This document shows, piece after piece, positions 16,464-24,257 of a stretch of 64,000 bases of DNA; position 1 is the first letter of the stretch; each line of letters starts with the position of its first letter. Position numbers and translations under genes: made by a program. Below the pieces are notes generated by a model that saw only the letters and a list, made by a program, of their open reading frames with translations, was not told where the DNA came from and ran no database searches. This DNA comes from Paenibacillus thiaminolyticus (GTDB lineage: Bacteria > Bacillota > Bacilli > Paenibacillales > Paenibacillaceae). The DNA lies in NCBI RefSeq assembly GCF_007066085.1, contig NZ_CP041405.1, forward strand, positions 3,918,501-3,982,500, read 5' to 3'.

Positions 16464-16489
16464 TCTTGAATACCTCCAACGACACCACG

Positions 16490-16636
16490 TTATTCCTTAT
16501 ATAATGCATACTTAATCAAATAGCCGGCCCCGAGACCTACCAATACCGCGGGCAGCGTATGGTTAATTATAACTCCAATCCCCGCCCCCACAATCACACA
16601 TCCATATATAATGATATCTCCTTTTTCTTTTTTCAC
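16490..16636 (-). CDS. Small two-helix membrane protein
   Basis: About 48 residues: a charged start (VKKEKGD) then two hydrophobic helices separated by a NHTLP turn, ending YALYKE. I do not recognise it. I chose GTG 16636 because AAAGGGG lies nine bases upstream; ATG 16645 is directly adjacent to that site. The frame continues upstream through the promoter's -10 region, so longer starts are unlikely. It is the first gene behind the leftward MerR-type promoter and precedes the broken merR and the GAP exporter gene. Confidence 0.55.
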   Translation of the reverse strand: MKKEKGDIIIYGCVIVGAGIGVIINHTLPAVLVGLGAGYLIKYALYKE

Positions 16637-16697
16637 AGCCAGCATCCCCTTTGTGCACTTATTTCCCTCCTGAATAAGGGGGATATTTACCGATCCC

Positions 16698-16728
16698 ATT
16701 ATACAAAATGACGTTGCGTCACTTTCAA
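16698..16728 (-). promoter_or_regulatory. MerR-type promoter (19-base spacer), leftward
   Basis: On the minus strand: TTGAAA (16728-16723), exactly 19 bases, TATAAT (16703-16698). The spacer holds the dyad TGACGCAACGTCA. A 19-base spacer around a dyad is the hallmark of promoters activated by MerR regulators. It drives the small membrane gene, merR and the GAP gene. Confidence 0.8.
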
Positions 16729-16767
16729 GCCTTTTTATTGCCGGCTGCGATTTTTTGTTCATCAAGC

Positions 16768-16798
16768 TTGAAAGTGACATTGCGTAATCTTATATACT
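16768..16798 (+). promoter_or_regulatory. MerR-type promoter (19-base spacer), rightward
   Basis: TTGAAA (16768-16773), exactly 19 bases, TATACT (16793-16798), with GTGACATTGCGTAAT in the spacer. The -35 and half-operator are an inverted copy of the leftward promoter's (CTTGAAAGTGAC in both). It drives the DUF4097 lipoprotein at 16828. Confidence 0.8.
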
Positions 16799-16827
16799 CC
16801 CTTTTATAACGACACTGAGGTGATGGG

Positions 16828-17490
16828 ATGAAGAAGTTTTACGGCTGCCTGTGGTTGATCTGCATAGTGCTTATTAGCGCGTGCGGTCACAATGAAATCG
16901 AAGATTTGCAAATGATATCGCTGGACGGCATAGATACGATCCATATTGATCATGGGAGCACAACGGTGCATGTAAGTACAGCTGATGCCGCTAAGCTTGA
17001 AACCTCCTTGCTGATGTTCGACAATGGACCGGGTGTCCTATTCGACAAAGGAAGGCGCAATCTTAAAATCCGCTTGAAGAGCGATGTACGTCGCATGTTG
17101 AATATCGGGCAAATGCCTGAGCTTTTCATTCGCGTACCAATTGGTTATGAGGGAAAAATAATTGTTGACGGATCTTCTGGACAGGTCAATATTAATGATT
17201 TGCATGCAGAGGAGCTTGACATCAGAGGAAAAAGCGGGAATATTTCGCTGGATTATACAGAAATAACGAATGAAATCAAAGTTTCTGCCAAAAGCGGAAA
17301 TGTGCTTTTAAAACTGGAGAACCCAGATTCCAACGTTAACTGGCTTCTTCAGACTGGCAGCGGGAGACGATCCGTTGCTATTCCATTGGAAAATCGTCAG
17401 CAAACCAATCGAAAAACAGAGGGCCGGACAGGGGATGGTTCATTTAATGTACAGATTAAGACGACATCCGGGAATATAACGGTTAAATAA
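16828..17490 (+). CDS. DUF4097 lipoprotein
   Basis: Predicted lipoprotein, 220 residues, lipidated Cys19 in ISAC. The mature part is a DUF4097 (putative adhesin) domain: short beta repeats with the recurring SGxV/I pattern (DGSSGQVNI, GKSGNISLD, AKSGNVLLK, TTSGNITVK), which would form a right-handed beta-helix-like sheet. Such proteins sit on the outer face of the membrane; their role is unknown. A divergent MerR-type promoter lies directly upstream. A second DUF4097 protein is encoded at 21496. Confidence 0.85.
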   Translation: MKKFYGCLWLICIVLISACGHNEIEDLQMISLDGIDTIHIDHGSTTVHVSTADAAKLETSLLMFDNGPGVLFDKGRRNLKIRLKSDVRRMLNIGQMPELFIRVPIGYEGKIIVDGSSGQVNINDLHAEELDIRGKSGNISLDYTEITNEIKVSAKSGNVLLKLENPDSNVNWLLQTGSGRRSVAIPLENRQQTNRKTEGRTGDGSFNVQIKTTSGNITVK

Positions 17491-17934
17491 CGAGTGAACA
17501 ACGTATATTGCCGTCGCACTTCCGCTTCTTGTTCCGCATAGGGGGCCTTCACCTGCTCCAGTTCGGCCCGTTCCCGTTCGAATAAAGCCCTAATCGCATC
17601 GCGATCCTGCGGGGCGGCAAAGAACACCTTCAACAGCAGCTCATCCCGGTAATTGATTGGGCTGACGGGCTCGGACAGCTAGTTTCGGAAGCAGGCATCC
17701 CCTGCGGGCGTCATCCGATACAGCTTCTTGTTGCGCCGATTATCCGGGGGGTGCCAGCTCTTCGGTGTAGCCCTGCCGTACCAGTTCCTTCAGCGCCGGG
17801 TAGATCTGCCCGTAGCTCTCGCTCCAGAAATGCCGGAGAGAAGCCTGGAACTGCTTGCGGATGTCGTAGCCGGATCGGGGGCCGCCGCTCAATATCCCGA
17901 GCACGGCATATAACGTATTGTTCGTGCGAGCTAC
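17491..17934 (-). pseudogene. Broken PadR-family regulator gene
   Basis: From 17934 leftward one frame reads ARTNNTLYAVLGILSGG, RSGYDIRKQFQ and ESYGQIYPALKELV, a clear PadR winged helix, then a stop after ELAPPG. The rest continues in another frame (NRRNKKLYRMTPAGDACF, a stop, then LLKVFFAAPQD and FERERAELEQV), the helical C-terminal domain. The start codon reads GTA instead of ATG behind an intact AAAGGAGGAGG site. Lost start, frameshift and internal stop together show a pseudogene. Its 3' end meets the DUF4097 gene. Confidence 0.8.
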
Positions 17935-18107
17935 GTTGCTGCCTCCTCCTTTTTACATATCTTTTAGATACATTTTAATGAAGTTAATGCCTGTTGTAGG
18001 GGAATTTTTCAAATTTGGAAAGGCCGATCAAGCTCTCTCCCTTCTGGCCGGACAACTATGATACACTAGCAGTAACAAAACGTGGCTATAGTAAGGAGAT
18101 TATGGGG

Positions 18108-18890
18108 ATGAAGCTGATTTCGTGGAACGTCAACGGCCTGCGGGCCTGTGTCAATAAAGGATTTATCGACTACTTCAAGGCAAGCGATGCCGATATTTTT
18201 TGCGTGCAGGAGACGAAGCTGCAGGAGGGACAGATCTGCCTGGAGCTGGGCGAGCAGTACCGGCAATACTGGAATTATGCGGAGAAAAAAGGGTACTCCG
18301 GCACTGCCGTCTTTACGAGAATCGAGCCTCTTTCGGTACGCTATGGCATGGAGGAGGACAGCGAACCGGAGGGGCGAATGATTACGCTGGAATTCGAGTC
18401 TTTTTACCTCGTTACCGTATATACGCCCAATGCGAAGCGGGATCTGTCCCGTCTGGAATACCGGTTGGAGTGGGAGGAACGCTTCCGCTGCTATTTGCAG
18501 GAGCTGGATGCCCGCAAGCCGGTTATCGTGTGCGGTGATTTGAACGTGGCTCATCAAGAGATCGATCTGAAAAATGCGAAGTCGAACCACGGCAACTCCG
18601 GCTTCACTCCGGAAGAGCGGGACAAGATGACCCGGCTGCTGGATGTCGGATTCACCGATACGTTCCGGCATCGCTATCCGGAACGGACGGATGCTTATAC
18701 CTGGTGGTCGTTCATGCCGAAGGTGCGTGAACGGAATATTGGCTGGCGCATTGATTATTTCCTTGTCTCCGCCCGCTTGAATGAATATATCGAGGACGCG
18801 AAGATTGATGCGGCTATTACCGGCAGCGATCACTGCCCCGTCATCCTGGAGATGGAGGATATCCTGGCGGAAGCGCCGAAGCGTTCATAA
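18108..18890 (+). CDS. xth: Exodeoxyribonuclease III (AP endonuclease, Xth/ExoA)
   Basis: DNA-repair enzyme with 3'-5' exonuclease and AP-endonuclease activity, 260 residues. It has the EEP-fold motifs in order: SWNVNGLRA, QETKLQ with the metal-binding Glu, YTPNAKR, CGDLNVAH with catalytic Asp/Asn, TWWSF, and the C-terminal GSDHCPV with the catalytic Asp-His pair. ATG 18108 lies nine bases after AAGGAG and gives the standard MKLISWNVNG start. It is followed at once by a strong terminator and seems monocistronic. Confidence 0.96.
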   Translation: MKLISWNVNGLRACVNKGFIDYFKASDADIFCVQETKLQEGQICLELGEQYRQYWNYAEKKGYSGTAVFTRIEPLSVRYGMEEDSEPEGRMITLEFESFYLVTVYTPNAKRDLSRLEYRLEWEERFRCYLQELDARKPVIVCGDLNVAHQEIDLKNAKSNHGNSGFTPEERDKMTRLLDVGFTDTFRHRYPERTDAYTWWSFMPKVRERNIGWRIDYFLVSARLNEYIEDAKIDAAITGSDHCPVILEMEDILAEAPKRS

Positions 18891-18909
18891 ATCTGATATT
18901 ACAGATGTG

Positions 18910-18934
18910 CCGCAGCGTGAAGCTGCGGTTTTTT
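18910..18934 (+). terminator. Intrinsic terminator of the exonuclease III gene
   Basis: CCGCAGC pairs with GCTGCGG, five-base loop, followed by six T. Confidence 0.85.
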
Positions 18935-19019
18935 GCATGCCGGAGTGCTTGCGTTGCTGCTGCAGCAGTCCTATGAAGCATGTCGAGCCGCCGCGTTTCA
19001 TATCGCGGATCAAGAACCT

Positions 19020-19190
19020 CGTATCATTGCCGGCTGAATTCCTGCGAATTTACAGCAATTTCTCGCTTTGGATGACGAATCCGATACAATTCCTGCACAG
19101 CGGCAGCTTTTCTCGATCGATCTTACAATTCGGGCAGAAATGACCCAAAATTGATGTAGATTTGCAGGACTCTCTTCTTCGTTAAAACGA
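19020..19190 (-). repeat. Degenerate ~50-bp repeat units (second array, minus orientation)
   Basis: In the gene-free stretch 18935-19489. Read on the minus strand, units carry CTGCAAATCTACATCA, GCAGGAATTG and GAGAAATTGCTGTAAATTC. GCAGGAATT recurs after 51 bases. The same motifs make up the larger array at 27945-28280 in the plus orientation. No coding potential is seen. The rest of this gap (19190-19489) shows nothing I can name. Confidence 0.55.
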
Positions 19191-19489
19191 TGGCGGTAAA
19201 AAGCTGCGTTTTTGCCGGATTTTTTCCAGTTGAGCGCACGGGGCATGCTCCTGGCGTCAACATCCGGGGATAAGCGGAGAGCAGCTTGTCCGAAAACGGA
19301 GGTGGCCATGTTCACTTGGGGTCCCGATCCACACGAATCACAAGCCTGCAGTAACTAGCCGAACAAGGCAGCTTCAGCCGAACATACGAAATCCCTGCGA
19401 GCCCTGGGACATCGCACGGATTATCAAGAAATCAGCACCGAAATCCGGCATAATGACAGTAGAAGAACGAACAGAGAGTAGGGGATGAG

Positions 19490-20383
19490 ATGAACGACTA
19501 TCGAAGAATTCAAGCGGCGATCGAGTATATTGAAGAACGTCTCCAAGAAGAGCTGGACATTGCTGATATCGCCGCCCAAGCGTGGTACTCACCGTTTCAT
19601 TTCCAACGCATGTTCCGGGCCATCTCCGGCTTCACGGTTCAGGAGTATATCCGCAAGCGGAGATTGTCGGAAGCGGCCCTGGCGCTGAGAAGTACCGGCC
19701 AGAGCATACTGGACATTGCGCTGGCCTATCAGTACAAGTCTCAGGAGGGATTTACCCGCGCCTTCGAGAACTGCTTCGGCATCTCGCCAGGCAAGTACCG
19801 GAAGGCGGATCTGGCCAGTTCGCGCCAGGACAAAATAAATTTCATCGACGATCCGTCAATCCGAAAGGGGAATGATGCTATGATGAAGCCAATCATTGCA
19901 GACTTGCCGGCCAAGGCGATTGTAGGATATGCTTACCGGACGAGCTTGAATGATGACCGGCACTATGCGGAGATTCCAGGATTCTACCGGGAGTTCGGAG
20001 AATCTCAGCGCTATGCGCGCATTCCCAGCCCGGCGGCGCCCAACATGGCGTATGGCGTGTCCTGTGAGTTCGAGGACAGTGGCGAGTTTACATTCGTCGT
20101 CGGTGAGGAGGTCCAGCCCGGCATCGATGACGGCCAATTGGAGCCTAGTTATGTTCATATGCAGCTTCCGGCAGGGACCTATGCGGAGTTCAAGGCATAC
20201 GGGCCAGCGCATACCGTGCAGAAGATCCGCGATTATATTTACGGCACCTGGCTCCCCCAGTCGAACTATGATCGCAGGGAGGGGCCCGATGTCGAGGTGA
20301 CGGACGTGATGAAGTCTTCTTACCCGGACGAGATGAGAATCAAAATCTATATACCGATATGCGGCAGGGAGAGGCAGAAGTAA
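19490..20383 (+). CDS. AraC-family regulator with GyrI-like effector-binding domain
   Basis: Transcription regulator, 297 residues. The N-terminal 105 residues are a double helix-turn-helix AraC domain (starts IEYIEERLQEELDIADIA, with FHFQRMFRAISG and the closing FGISPGKYRK). Residues from about 130 to the end form a GyrI-like/BacR effector domain (VGYAYRTSLND, the usual F/Y ligand pocket, ending IYIPI). This layout is common in multidrug or small-molecule sensors such as Rob and BltR partners. ATG 19490 follows AGGGGATGAG. The target is unknown; no transporter is adjacent. Confidence 0.9.
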   Translation: MNDYRRIQAAIEYIEERLQEELDIADIAAQAWYSPFHFQRMFRAISGFTVQEYIRKRRLSEAALALRSTGQSILDIALAYQYKSQEGFTRAFENCFGISPGKYRKADLASSRQDKINFIDDPSIRKGNDAMMKPIIADLPAKAIVGYAYRTSLNDDRHYAEIPGFYREFGESQRYARIPSPAAPNMAYGVSCEFEDSGEFTFVVGEEVQPGIDDGQLEPSYVHMQLPAGTYAEFKAYGPAHTVQKIRDYIYGTWLPQSNYDRREGPDVEVTDVMKSSYPDEMRIKIYIPICGRERQK

Positions 20384-20397
20384 CCGGCATACGAAGC

Positions 20398-20424
20398 AGC
20401 GGCGGAGCAGGAAGCTCCGCCGCT
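20398..20424 (+). terminator. Hairpin after the AraC gene
   Basis: AGCGGCGGAGC pairs perfectly with GCTCCGCCGCT, five-base loop. No T run follows, so termination efficiency is uncertain. Confidence 0.5.
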
Positions 20425-20595
20425 GAACGTATCGGGATCGCGCCGCCGGGGCGGCGCTTGTTAGTAAGAGATGACAGATCACACCTCATGCGTACACCCT
20501 CCCGATGCTCGTCGGGTATGGGGAAATCAGTCAGACGAGGCTGACAGACAGCTATCGTGAACAGGCGCTTGGTTAAACAGGGGATTAGAGCTCGG

Positions 20596-21186
20596 TTAGG
20601 CTTTGTTGGACACGGAAGCTCCGTTGTCCTCCGCCGAAGCGGCGGGAGCCTCTTCTTCCGTCTTTTCTTTTCTTCTCCAGACTATAACCGCCGGTCCTAG
20701 CAGGAGAATGCCGAACTTGACGGCCTGGAAGACGGTTCCGGCTGCGGAGGGCTCGTCATCGGCGATGGTGTTGCCGCTTTTGGTCGTGAATTCGCCGATC
20801 GACAGGCTGACGGTGTACCCGACAATTCCTTGGTAACCCGTCACTTCCAGCAAGTATTCATCGACGATTTCATTAACCGCATCCTTGATCTCTGCATTGG
20901 TGCCCGTGAGCATACCGGCATTGACCATCTCGGTCTTGACTTCATGTTTCAATAACGCCATGCCGGTGAACAGATTAGCGGTAATGGCTGCGATACTCAG
21001 CAGAACACCGAACAAGATGGCGGTGCTTTTTTTCTTGAATACCCATATCGTGAACAGATACAGACATCCGGCAACAATCAACGGGTAAATCGGAATAATG
21101 TCGGACCAACTCTTAGTTACCCATGCATAGGCGCCACCGGCCACCATGCTCGCGACCAGGGCGATAATTACTTTGACAGCGTTCAC
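20596..21186 (-). CDS. Hypothetical membrane protein, 196 residues
   Basis: I do not recognise the family. Three N-terminal hydrophobic helices (about residues 5-25, 33-50 and 58-80), an extracytoplasmic-looking loop of about 70 residues with acidic content, a fourth helix near 160-178, then a charged tail rich in Glu, Ala and Lys. GTG 21186 is chosen because GGGG lies ten bases upstream; the frame extends to 21288 without a ribosome site and starts with basic, non-hydrophobic residues. It stands alone between the AraC gene and the divergent DUF4097 gene. Confidence 0.65.
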   Translation of the reverse strand: MNAVKVIIALVASMVAGGAYAWVTKSWSDIIPIYPLIVAGCLYLFTIWVFKKKSTAILFGVLLSIAAITANLFTGMALLKHEVKTEMVNAGMLTGTNAEIKDAVNEIVDEYLLEVTGYQGIVGYTVSLSIGEFTTKSGNTIADDEPSAAGTVFQAVKFGILLLGPAVIVWRRKEKTEEEAPAASAEDNGASVSNKA

Positions 21187-21495
21187 TTTCTCATGACCCC
21201 ATTTCTTATCTTTTTCTTTTTGGAGACCTGCCCCGCACCCAAGCGCCGCATACCGATTGGCGCCCTTCGATTTCCCAACCTGTCTCACTGGTGAGGGACC
21301 AACATGGAGGATAAAATTGTCATACCTAAATCGTTTATCGGCAGCCCAAGTGTTTCCATGAACTGGACCTAAGTCGGGTTTCGTTTACTTCGTCGGACCG
21401 GAGATGGATGTGGCGCAGCGTGATATACTGAAGCAGACTAATCAGGCGGACCGCGTGTTCGTCTGTAAAAACAGGCGATTATTAGGAGAAGAGAT

Positions 21496-22542
21496 ATGAG
21501 AAAACTTACCGGGGTATTGTTAATCATTGCCGGAATCATCGGAGTCGTGTTCATGTTCAATCCGGCTATGGCGGATAAGTCTGGCGAATGGCTCTCCCAA
21601 GCGGGAGACAGTCTGCTCAACACGGCGGCCAAGGAGGTACATATCGAGAAGTCGATTGATGCGGCCGGGATTAAAAATGTAACCGTCGAAACGGGAAGCG
21701 TGGATGTACAGCTGATTCCGGGCAGCACGGACGATATTGTCACCCGCTTGCATGGCCGGGTCAGCAACAATGATGCGGATAGCATTGACCTGAAGGTGAC
21801 CCCGACAGGTGATACGCTTCAATTGAGCGTTCAACTGCCTGACGGCGTGAATTTCGGCGTTCACATTTTCGATGTCAAGCTGACGGTCGAACTGCCGGAA
21901 CAGCAGTGGAATGGGCTTCAAGTCGCGGTAGGGAGCGGCAATGTGGAAGCGGAACGTCTCAATAGTGCTTTAATGGAAGTCAGTACGGGAAGCGGCAATA
22001 TCCGCATCAACGGGATCGAGGCACGGACTGCCGCACTGCAGGCCGGATCGGGAGATATTACGACGGGGGACGTCCACGCTGAATCCTTCACGGTTCAGAC
22101 GAAGAGCGGCAATATCCGCATCCAAGATATCGAAGCGGTTGAGATGGAAGCCATCGCTTCCTCCGGCAACCTTCGAGTGGAGAAGTATGAGTCCAACGTG
22201 TTGAACTTCCGTACGAGCAGCGGAAATGCGAAATTATCGGACGGACATGCAAAGCTGAACGGCGAATCGGACTCGGGCAACATTACGATTGAAGCGGATG
22301 AGCTGCGGTACGATGCGGATCTGAAGGCGTCCAGCGGCAATGTAACAGTCAGCCTGAGCAAGGAGCCGTCAGACTTGGCGGTGGACTTCAGCGGAGGCTC
22401 GGGCAGCGGCCGCATCCGTTGGGACGGCATGCGCTACGAGGAGCAGGACAAGAATAACCATACGGTAAGCGGGGCATTCGGTGATGGCGGAACGATGCTG
22501 AAGGTACGCACCCGTTCCGGAGAATTCACATTGGGCGAATAA
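21496..22542 (+). CDS. DUF4097 membrane-anchored protein
   Basis: A 348-residue protein with an N-terminal helix (residues 5-25, probably an uncleaved anchor or signal) and a long DUF4097 repeat region. At least seven short beta repeats carry the pattern SGNxxI/V (for example GSGNVEAE, GSGNIRING, KSGNIRIQ, SSGNLRVE, DSGNITIE, SSGNVTVS). It is predicted to be extracellular. AGGAGAAG precedes ATG 21496. A coiled-coil secreted protein gene follows 104 bases later, separated by an inverted repeat. It is a longer relative of the lipoprotein at 16828. Confidence 0.85.
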   Translation: MRKLTGVLLIIAGIIGVVFMFNPAMADKSGEWLSQAGDSLLNTAAKEVHIEKSIDAAGIKNVTVETGSVDVQLIPGSTDDIVTRLHGRVSNNDADSIDLKVTPTGDTLQLSVQLPDGVNFGVHIFDVKLTVELPEQQWNGLQVAVGSGNVEAERLNSALMEVSTGSGNIRINGIEARTAALQAGSGDITTGDVHAESFTVQTKSGNIRIQDIEAVEMEAIASSGNLRVEKYESNVLNFRTSSGNAKLSDGHAKLNGESDSGNITIEADELRYDADLKASSGNVTVSLSKEPSDLAVDFSGGSGSGRIRWDGMRYEEQDKNNHTVSGAFGDGGTMLKVRTRSGEFTLGE

Positions 22543-22558
22543 ACGACTTTCTATCAGA

Positions 22559-22601
22559 CCTGAACAAACTTTTAGCCTCTTTTCAGTTTGGTTTCAGGTT
22601 G
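22559..22601 (+). repeat. Imperfect inverted repeat between two envelope genes
   Basis: ACCTGAA-AAACT pairs with AGTTT-TTCAGGT around a loop of about 14 bases. It may be a weak terminator for the DUF4097 gene or an operator for the next gene. No T run. Confidence 0.4.
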
Positions 22602-22646
22602 GATGAACATACTAGTACCAACGTCGGCATAAGGAGGTGGATACTC

Positions 22647-23054
22647 ATGAAGCGGACTCCAGCCGTAGCAGCATGGACGACCCTCATGCTTCTGCTGCTT
22701 GCCTCTCCGGCCGCGGCAGAAGCGGGAAGCGCCAACGAAGCGGCCCAATGGCAGCCTTTCGGACAGGTCGTGTCGGATATTGTACAGCCGGCGAACGCGG
22801 CGGACAAGAGCAGTTCCCGGGAAGCGGCCGATACGGAAAAGGAATTGGAGCAGATTAAGACGCAGATGCAAGAATTGCGCCAGCAGATGAAATCGCTGCA
22901 CGAGAAAAAAATTCAGCTGCTTGCGAAGAAGCATGGCATTGCGACGGAAGGCAAGACCAGCAAGCAGATTCGACAAGAGTTGAGGGAAAAGTTGGGCAAG
23001 GAAGGCAGACTGTTCCACGAGAAACATCGCAATATGGAACGTCATGGCGAATGA
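22647..23054 (+). CDS. Secreted coiled-coil protein, 135 residues
   Basis: Predicted exported protein of unknown function. A signal peptide (about residues 1-24, cleavage after AAA-EA) is followed by a Ser/Ala/Asp linker, then a helical coiled coil at about 60-95 rich in Glu, Gln, Lys and Leu, and a basic tail (TSKQIRQELREKLGKEG). It resembles DUF2680-type small secreted proteins, but I am not sure. TAAGGAGG lies at ideal distance from ATG 22647. The DUF4097 gene precedes it in the same direction, so the two may act together at the surface. Confidence 0.7.
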   Translation: MKRTPAVAAWTTLMLLLLASPAAAEAGSANEAAQWQPFGQVVSDIVQPANAADKSSSREAADTEKELEQIKTQMQELRQQMKSLHEKKIQLLAKKHGIATEGKTSKQIRQELREKLGKEGRLFHEKHRNMERHGE

Positions 23055-23116
23055 TTGCCAGTCCTGCTGAAGATAGACCAATAGGAGAGTAACCAAGAGC
23101 TCTGTTCGGCCCGATC

Positions 23117-23143
23117 AGACTGCCTTGTCAAGCAAGGCAGTCT
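23117..23143 (+). terminator. Terminator after the coiled-coil protein gene
   Basis: AGACTGCCTTG pairs perfectly with CAAGGCAGTCT, five-base loop, followed by a T-containing run. The rest of 23144-23326 shows nothing I can name. Confidence 0.7.
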
Positions 23144-23323
23144 GCATTCATTCTTACAGGTAGAGGGTGGCTGACTCATCTGGATTCAAGTTGAGTTTCC
23201 AGTGCGGAAAAACGGGGTAAATCATGGATAGAATCCTTTCTCTAGTGACAATGACCAGAACGTGGCCGGGGCCGCGAGCATATGATTTAAAGTCCAGATT
23301 CATCTTCTTCTACAGATAAATGT

Positions 23324-23364
23324 AAAAACCCGATAAGCAGCGAATATTCGCTTCCCATCGGGTT
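23324..23364 (-). terminator. Terminator of the NlpC/P60 gene
   Basis: AACCCGAT pairs with ATCGGGTT around a loop that itself contains the palindrome AGCGAATATTCGCT. On the minus strand five T follow. Confidence 0.75.
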
Positions 23365-23393
23365 AGGTAACCAACATATAAATGATTGCGGTA

Positions 23394-23867
23394 CTATTCT
23401 TCTGTAGCGTAGGTGGTGTATTCCTTCTCGCTCATGACGCGACGGGCACCAACATAACGCTTCTCATAATAATCCATGCTCAACTCATCAATGCGCGTGC
23501 CTTTGTTCGTCGAGGCATGAGCGAACTTGCCGTCTCCGACGTAGATGCCGACATGCGACACGCCATTGCCGCCGCTGGTGTCAAAAAAGACCAGATCGCC
23601 AGGACGAAGATCGCTCTTGCTCACCTTCTCGCCAACTTCGAACTGGGAAGTAGACGAACGCGGCAGATCGATGCTGAATTTGTCGAATACGTACTTCGTG
23701 AAGCCAGAACAGTCGAAGCCACTGGTTGTCGAACCGCCATACATGTAAGAAATACCCATCAAATCGTCAATCGTAGAATCCATCTTCGTAGCTGCAAATG
23801 CGCTTCCTGCGCTGAAAGAGAATAAGAGGCTAAGCCCCAATGCAGCAGATACCAGCTTCTTCTTCAA
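23394..23867 (-). CDS. Secreted NlpC/P60 peptidoglycan endopeptidase
   Basis: Cell-wall hydrolase that cuts peptide stems, 157 residues, a single NlpC/P60 domain without binding repeats. Signal peptide residues 1-25 (ends AFA). Catalytic Cys53 in FDCSGF, His105 in SHVGIYVG and a third polar residue at His117 (FAHASTN). The start is TTG 23867: the ribosome site GGAAGGGG, eight bases upstream, is the last part of a c-di-AMP riboswitch. Such hydrolases are classical targets of that riboswitch, which links wall turnover to osmotic and potassium balance. Confidence 0.93.
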   Translation of the reverse strand: MKKKLVSAALGLSLLFSFSAGSAFAATKMDSTIDDLMGISYMYGGSTTSGFDCSGFTKYVFDKFSIDLPRSSTSQFEVGEKVSKSDLRPGDLVFFDTSGGNGVSHVGIYVGDGKFAHASTNKGTRIDELSMDYYEKRYVGARRVMSEKEYTTYATEE

Positions 23868-23877
23868 ATGATAAAGC

Positions 23878-24020
23878 CCCTTCCTTGCCTGCGAGGTTAG
23901 CTGAAGGGTTCGGTTGAAGGTCCCCTATGATCTCTGATCGAAGCGAATGAGATCAATTCACCCAAAAAACTGGTTCCCCCGCTTTCCGGCCAATCCGGAA
24001 ATTCGGCATCCTTTGTCTAA
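23878..24020 (-). ncRNA. c-di-AMP riboswitch (ydaO-yuaA type)
   Basis: On the minus strand the order is AGCGGGGGAACC, TTTTTTGGGTGAAT, then ACCGAACCCTTCAGCTAACC, then TCGCAGGCAAGGAAGGG. These match the conserved core of the ydaO-yuaA riboswitch (GGGGAACC, GGGGUGAA, CCGAACCCGUCAGCUAACCUCG, GAAGG). It ends 10 bases before the TTG start of the NlpC/P60 gene, so control is probably at ribosome access as well as or instead of termination. High c-di-AMP should switch the gene off. Confidence 0.9.
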
Positions 24021-24257
24021 GATTCAGGTTCAATGATATGTAACAAAAATGCAAGAGATCTTGCCGCTTTCATGACAAAGTTGTAATAAATCTACGACTT
24101 ATTGTAACAGACCTTTTTCGCTTTGACAAATACTTTTTGTCCATAAATACCAAAAAAACTTGCCCGGATCGCCACCACGTGACGAAATGGACAAGTTTTT
24201 TGGAATTCAGGGCGAGTATGAATTTCTATCGGACAGAAATAGCCTCTTTCTCTCGTC
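24021..24257. other. Promoter region of the riboswitch and bidirectional terminator
   Basis: AT-rich upstream of the riboswitch. At 24150-24203 CCAAAAAAACTTG pairs with CAAGTTTTTTGG across a loop, a stem with A and T arms that would work in both directions. It ends the leftward membrane protein gene at 24258. Confidence 0.6.

Noticed and set aside
21300..21490. Short frames before the DUF4097 gene (for example ending FVCKNRRLLGEEI)
   Set aside because: No start, no similarity I recognise; kept as promoter region (TGATATACT at about 21420).
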